NCBI GenBank assembly: GCA_018061385.1
Contig: JAGOUF010000068.1
Location: forward strand, 1 to 8,567
Source of the DNA: Chitinophagaceae bacterium
GTDB taxonomy: Bacteria > Bacteroidota > Bacteroidia > Chitinophagales > Chitinophagaceae
Direction of reading: 5' to 3'
DNA: 8,567 nucleotides
Shown piece after piece: positions 7,032 through 8,567 of the stretch. Made by a program: the position numbers and the translations under genes. The notes under the pieces were generated by a model. The model was not told the DNA's origin, ran no database searches, and saw only the letters and a program-made list of their open reading frames with translations. The first letter of the stretch is position 1, and each line of letters starts with the position of its first letter.

Positions 7032-7454
7032 TTAAAATTCGTAAAAATTAATAATTTGTTTATAACCTATTTTTTTATAATAGAGTCTTAACAATGCAAG
7101 CAGTAAAACATATGAAAAAACAGTAGCAACCATACTATTATAGGTAGCAAAATATATTAGTAAAATGATAATAATGAGTAATGAACCCAAAGCCCAGAGG
7201 GTAAAGGAAGATACATCAATTATAAGCATTGTATCATATACTTCTTGTACGTTTAATTCTAATTCTTCGCTCTTAATAAACCACATTAATCCTTGCCCTT
7301 TCAAACGAACTTTACGAATACCCGGTGTAATAAAAACCTCTTTTATTTCATCATTAGAAATTACATCAACTTCTTGATCGTCAATTAGAATAACTAAGTT
7401 TCCTACATTATAACGATATGACCTACTTTCTCTATCAAACTTTACTAAAGGCAT
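7032..7454 (-). CDS. Small two-TM membrane protein of unknown function with N-terminal beta domain
   Basis: I do not recognise this 140-residue protein as a named family. Residues ~15-72 alternate polar and hydrophobic positions and contain VILIDDQEVDVI, then EVFITPGIRKVRLKGQG, a pattern resembling PEGA-like or similar small beta-sandwich domains. Two hydrophobic segments follow, about 84-104 (WALGSLLIIIILLIYF) and 107-124 (MVATVFSYVLLLALL), then a basic YYKKIGYK tail. No signal peptide is present. The basic tail after TM2 suggests both termini are cytoplasmic, leaving the beta domain inside the cell. The ATG (complement of 7452-7454) is the only good start. The gene stands alone: the upstream rarA ends 193 bases away, and the copies of one intergenic repeat lie on both sides. 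Coding status is supported by length and domain logic rather than homology. Confidence 0.7.
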   Translation of the reverse strand: MPLVKFDRESRSYRYNVGNLVILIDDQEVDVISNDEIKEVFITPGIRKVRLKGQGLMWFIKSEELELNVQEVYDTMLIIDVSSFTLWALGSLLIIIILLIYFATYNSMVATVFSYVLLLALLRLYYKKIGYKQIINFYEF

Positions 7455-7647
7455 TCTATTTTTTTTAAATGTAATGAAATAGTAGAAAGAATCATCTACC
7501 TAAAATTGAGTAGTTATCATTCCTAGTATTTTCTCCTCATAAGCTTAGTTTATTCTTAACTGCTGTTGGCATTTCCCTTCCCACGAAATCATAATTAATT
7601 AACCACAGCCCCTGTTGTGTCTTTTGACCAATAGAATTTAACAGGAT
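7455..7647. other. 193-base spacer between rarA and the two-TM gene
   Basis: This is the longest gap in the window. Its right end holds repeat copy B just downstream of the rarA stop. The rest has no convincing gene. On the minus strand there is an AGGAG-like stretch (around 7534-7538) and alternating short CTAC/GTAG segments that could form small competing hairpins (7482-7486 with 7495-7499, or 7496-7499 with 7510-7513). Short open stretches exist in several minus-strand frames, but none is longer than about 30 codons. It probably contains the promoter and leader of the two-TM gene. Confidence 0.5.
7600..7634. repeat. Hairpin repeat, copy B (downstream of rarA)
   Basis: This is the same-orientation partner of 6985-7019. 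The arms 7612-7617 and 7629-7634 pair over six positions with one G-U pair, at a different position from the G-U pair in copy A. It begins 13 bases beyond the rarA stop codon on the minus strand. Similarity also includes a GGATTCA-like end (7644-7650) that overlaps the rarA stop. It may be a 3' end hairpin or a member of a dispersed repeat family. Confidence 0.6.
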
Positions 7648-8567
7648 TCAATACCCATATTTTCCTTTCCATCTTTCATGTAAAAACTTTCTCAATTCAT
7701 TTTCTCTTGCATTGTTGCCAGGGTTATAAAATGGTGTATTGGAAAGTTGTTGTGGCAAATATTCCTGCTCAATAAAATTGCCTTCGCCTAAATGTGAGTA
7801 TTGATAATTTTTGCCATAATCCATTGCTTTCATCAACTTAGTTGGTGCATTGCGTAAATGTAATGGCACTGGTAAATCGCCATGTTGTTGTACAGCCTGC
7901 AATGCTTTACCAATGGCTTCGTAAGCAGCATTACTTTTTGGGGATGACGCAAGGTAGGTTGCACATTGACTTAAAATAATTCTACTTTCGGGATACCCAA
8001 TTTTACTAACAGCATCAAAGGTTGCATTGGCTAGTAACAAAGCGTTGGCATTGGCATTGCCAATATCTTCACTTGCAAAAATGAGCATTCGCCTAGCAAT
8101 AAATTTTACATCTTCGCCACCTTCAATCATTCTTGCAAGCCAATAAACTGCACCATTGGGATCGCTGCCTCTCATGCTTTTTATAAATGCTGAAACAATA
8201 TCGTAATGCTGCTCTCCTTTTTTATCGTACAAAGCAATTTTTTGTTGAGCAACTTGCATTACCAAATCATCTGTGATAACTATGTTATTGCTGTTGGTTG
8301 ATGTTACTACCAACTCTAATAAATTCAATAATTTTCTGGCATCGCCACCGCTAATATTAATTAAAGCAGCTGTTTCTTTTAAGTTGATTTGTTGAGTTGA
8401 AAGTAACTCGTCTTTCTCAATAGCATGATGCAACAAAGCTACCAAATCGGCTTCGTTCAATGCTTTTAAAACATATACTTGCGAACGGCTAAGCAATGCA
8501 CTATTTACTTCAAAAGAAGGATTTTCTGTTGTTGCTCCAATTAAAGTAATAGTGCCTTTTTCTACTG
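7648..8567 (-). CDS. rarA: Replication-associated recombination protein A (RarA/MgsA), N-terminus beyond window edge
   Basis: The frame is open from the right edge to the TGA at 7648-7650 and gives about 305 residues of a protein usually near 420-450. The missing ~120-130 residues would carry Walker A and Walker B. The visible part begins VEKGTITLIGATTENPSFEV, which contains the sensor 1 region of the AAA+ ATPase, followed by NSALLSRSQVYVL. The lid includes ISGGDARKLLNLLE. The RarA hallmark block follows: MRGSDPNGAVYWLARMIEGG, then FIARRMLIFASEDIG. The C-terminal tetramerisation region includes LRNAPTKLMK and GNFIEQEYLP. RarA is a conserved cytosolic clamp-loader-related ATPase acting at stalled replication forks. 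The TTG at 8496 is an internal Leu and not the start. The gene is a housekeeping neighbour with no evident link to the carbohydrate genes. Confidence 0.97.
   Translation of the reverse strand, partial: VEKGTITLIGATTENPSFEVNSALLSRSQVYVLKALNEADLVALLHHAIEKDELLSTQQINLKETAALINISGGDARKLLNLLELVVTSTNSNNIVITDDLVMQVAQQKIALYDKKGEQHYDIVSAFIKSMRGSDPNGAVYWLARMIEGGEDVKFIARRMLIFASEDIGNANANALLLANATFDAVSKIGYPESRIILSQCATYLASSPKSNAAYEAIGKALQAVQQHGDLPVPLHLRNAPTKLMKAMDYGKNYQYSHLGEGNFIEQEYLPQQLSNTPFYNPGNNARENELRKFLHERWKGKYGY

Noticed and set aside
7165..7377. 70-codon plus-strand open frame opposite the two-TM gene
   Set aside because: The minus-strand frame is longer and shows a beta domain plus two clear TM helices; the plus-strand product is low-complexity polar sequence.
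6985..7634. Insertion sequence bounded by terminal repeats
   Set aside because: The repeats are direct rather than inverted, no transposase or recombinase lies between them, and no target-site duplication is evident.
8494..8496. TTG as the start of the rarA product
   Set aside because: The conserved sensor 1 region GATTENPSF and NSALLSRS lie in frame upstream, so the gene runs past the right edge.

Overview
The window looks like AT-rich chromosomal DNA of a Bacteroidota bacterium. The evidence is a C-terminal type IX secretion (T9SS) sorting tail, a GNPYPSA motif typical of large secreted Bacteroidota proteins, starts without a Shine-Dalgarno sequence, and a hexuronate-type MFS carrier and PL6 lyase of the kind found in Bacteroidota polysaccharide loci. 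I lean to a Chitinophagaceae-like or flavobacterial relative, but the sequence does not fix the family.

Layout. Positions 1-952 hold the 3' end of a large secreted protein with a T9SS tail. Positions 982-2457 encode an MFS uronate transporter, and 2496-3248 encode a short-chain dehydrogenase, probably a reductase of unsaturated-uronate products such as DEH. These three genes are on the plus strand with gaps of 29 and 38 bases and look like one transcription unit. An intergenic stretch (3249-3420) carries a GC-rich repeat core inside a hairpin and a perfect 13-bp terminator-like hairpin. It leads into a PL6-type alginate lyase (3421-4851) with a signal peptide. After a 98-base gap holding an inverted copy of the same core comes a large SGNH/sialate-O-acetylesterase-type esterase (4950-6941). 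Everything to the right is on the minus strand: a small two-TM protein of unknown function (7032-7454) and the 3' two-thirds of rarA (7648-8567, running off the right edge). Two copies of an approximately 35-bp hairpin repeat lie just 3' of these two minus-strand genes and so flank the small gene as direct repeats.

How the genes fit together (inference from families). The PL6 lyase would cleave a polyuronate, most likely alginate, in the periplasm or at the cell surface. The esterase would remove O-acetyl groups that block lyases on acetylated polymer. The MFS carrier would import the unsaturated monouronate or its rearranged form, DEH. The dehydrogenase would reduce DEH to 2-keto-3-deoxygluconate. 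The remaining steps (KdgF, KDG kinase, KDPG aldolase, SusC/SusD) are not in this window. rarA and the two-TM gene are not functionally tied to this pathway.

No tRNA, rRNA, CRISPR array or transposase is visible. No gene-free stretch exceeds 193 bases. I saw no wholly new system. The most notable features are the uncommon periplasmic insert in the MFS carrier, the lyase-esterase pairing, the leader hairpin of the lyase, and the two intergenic repeat families.
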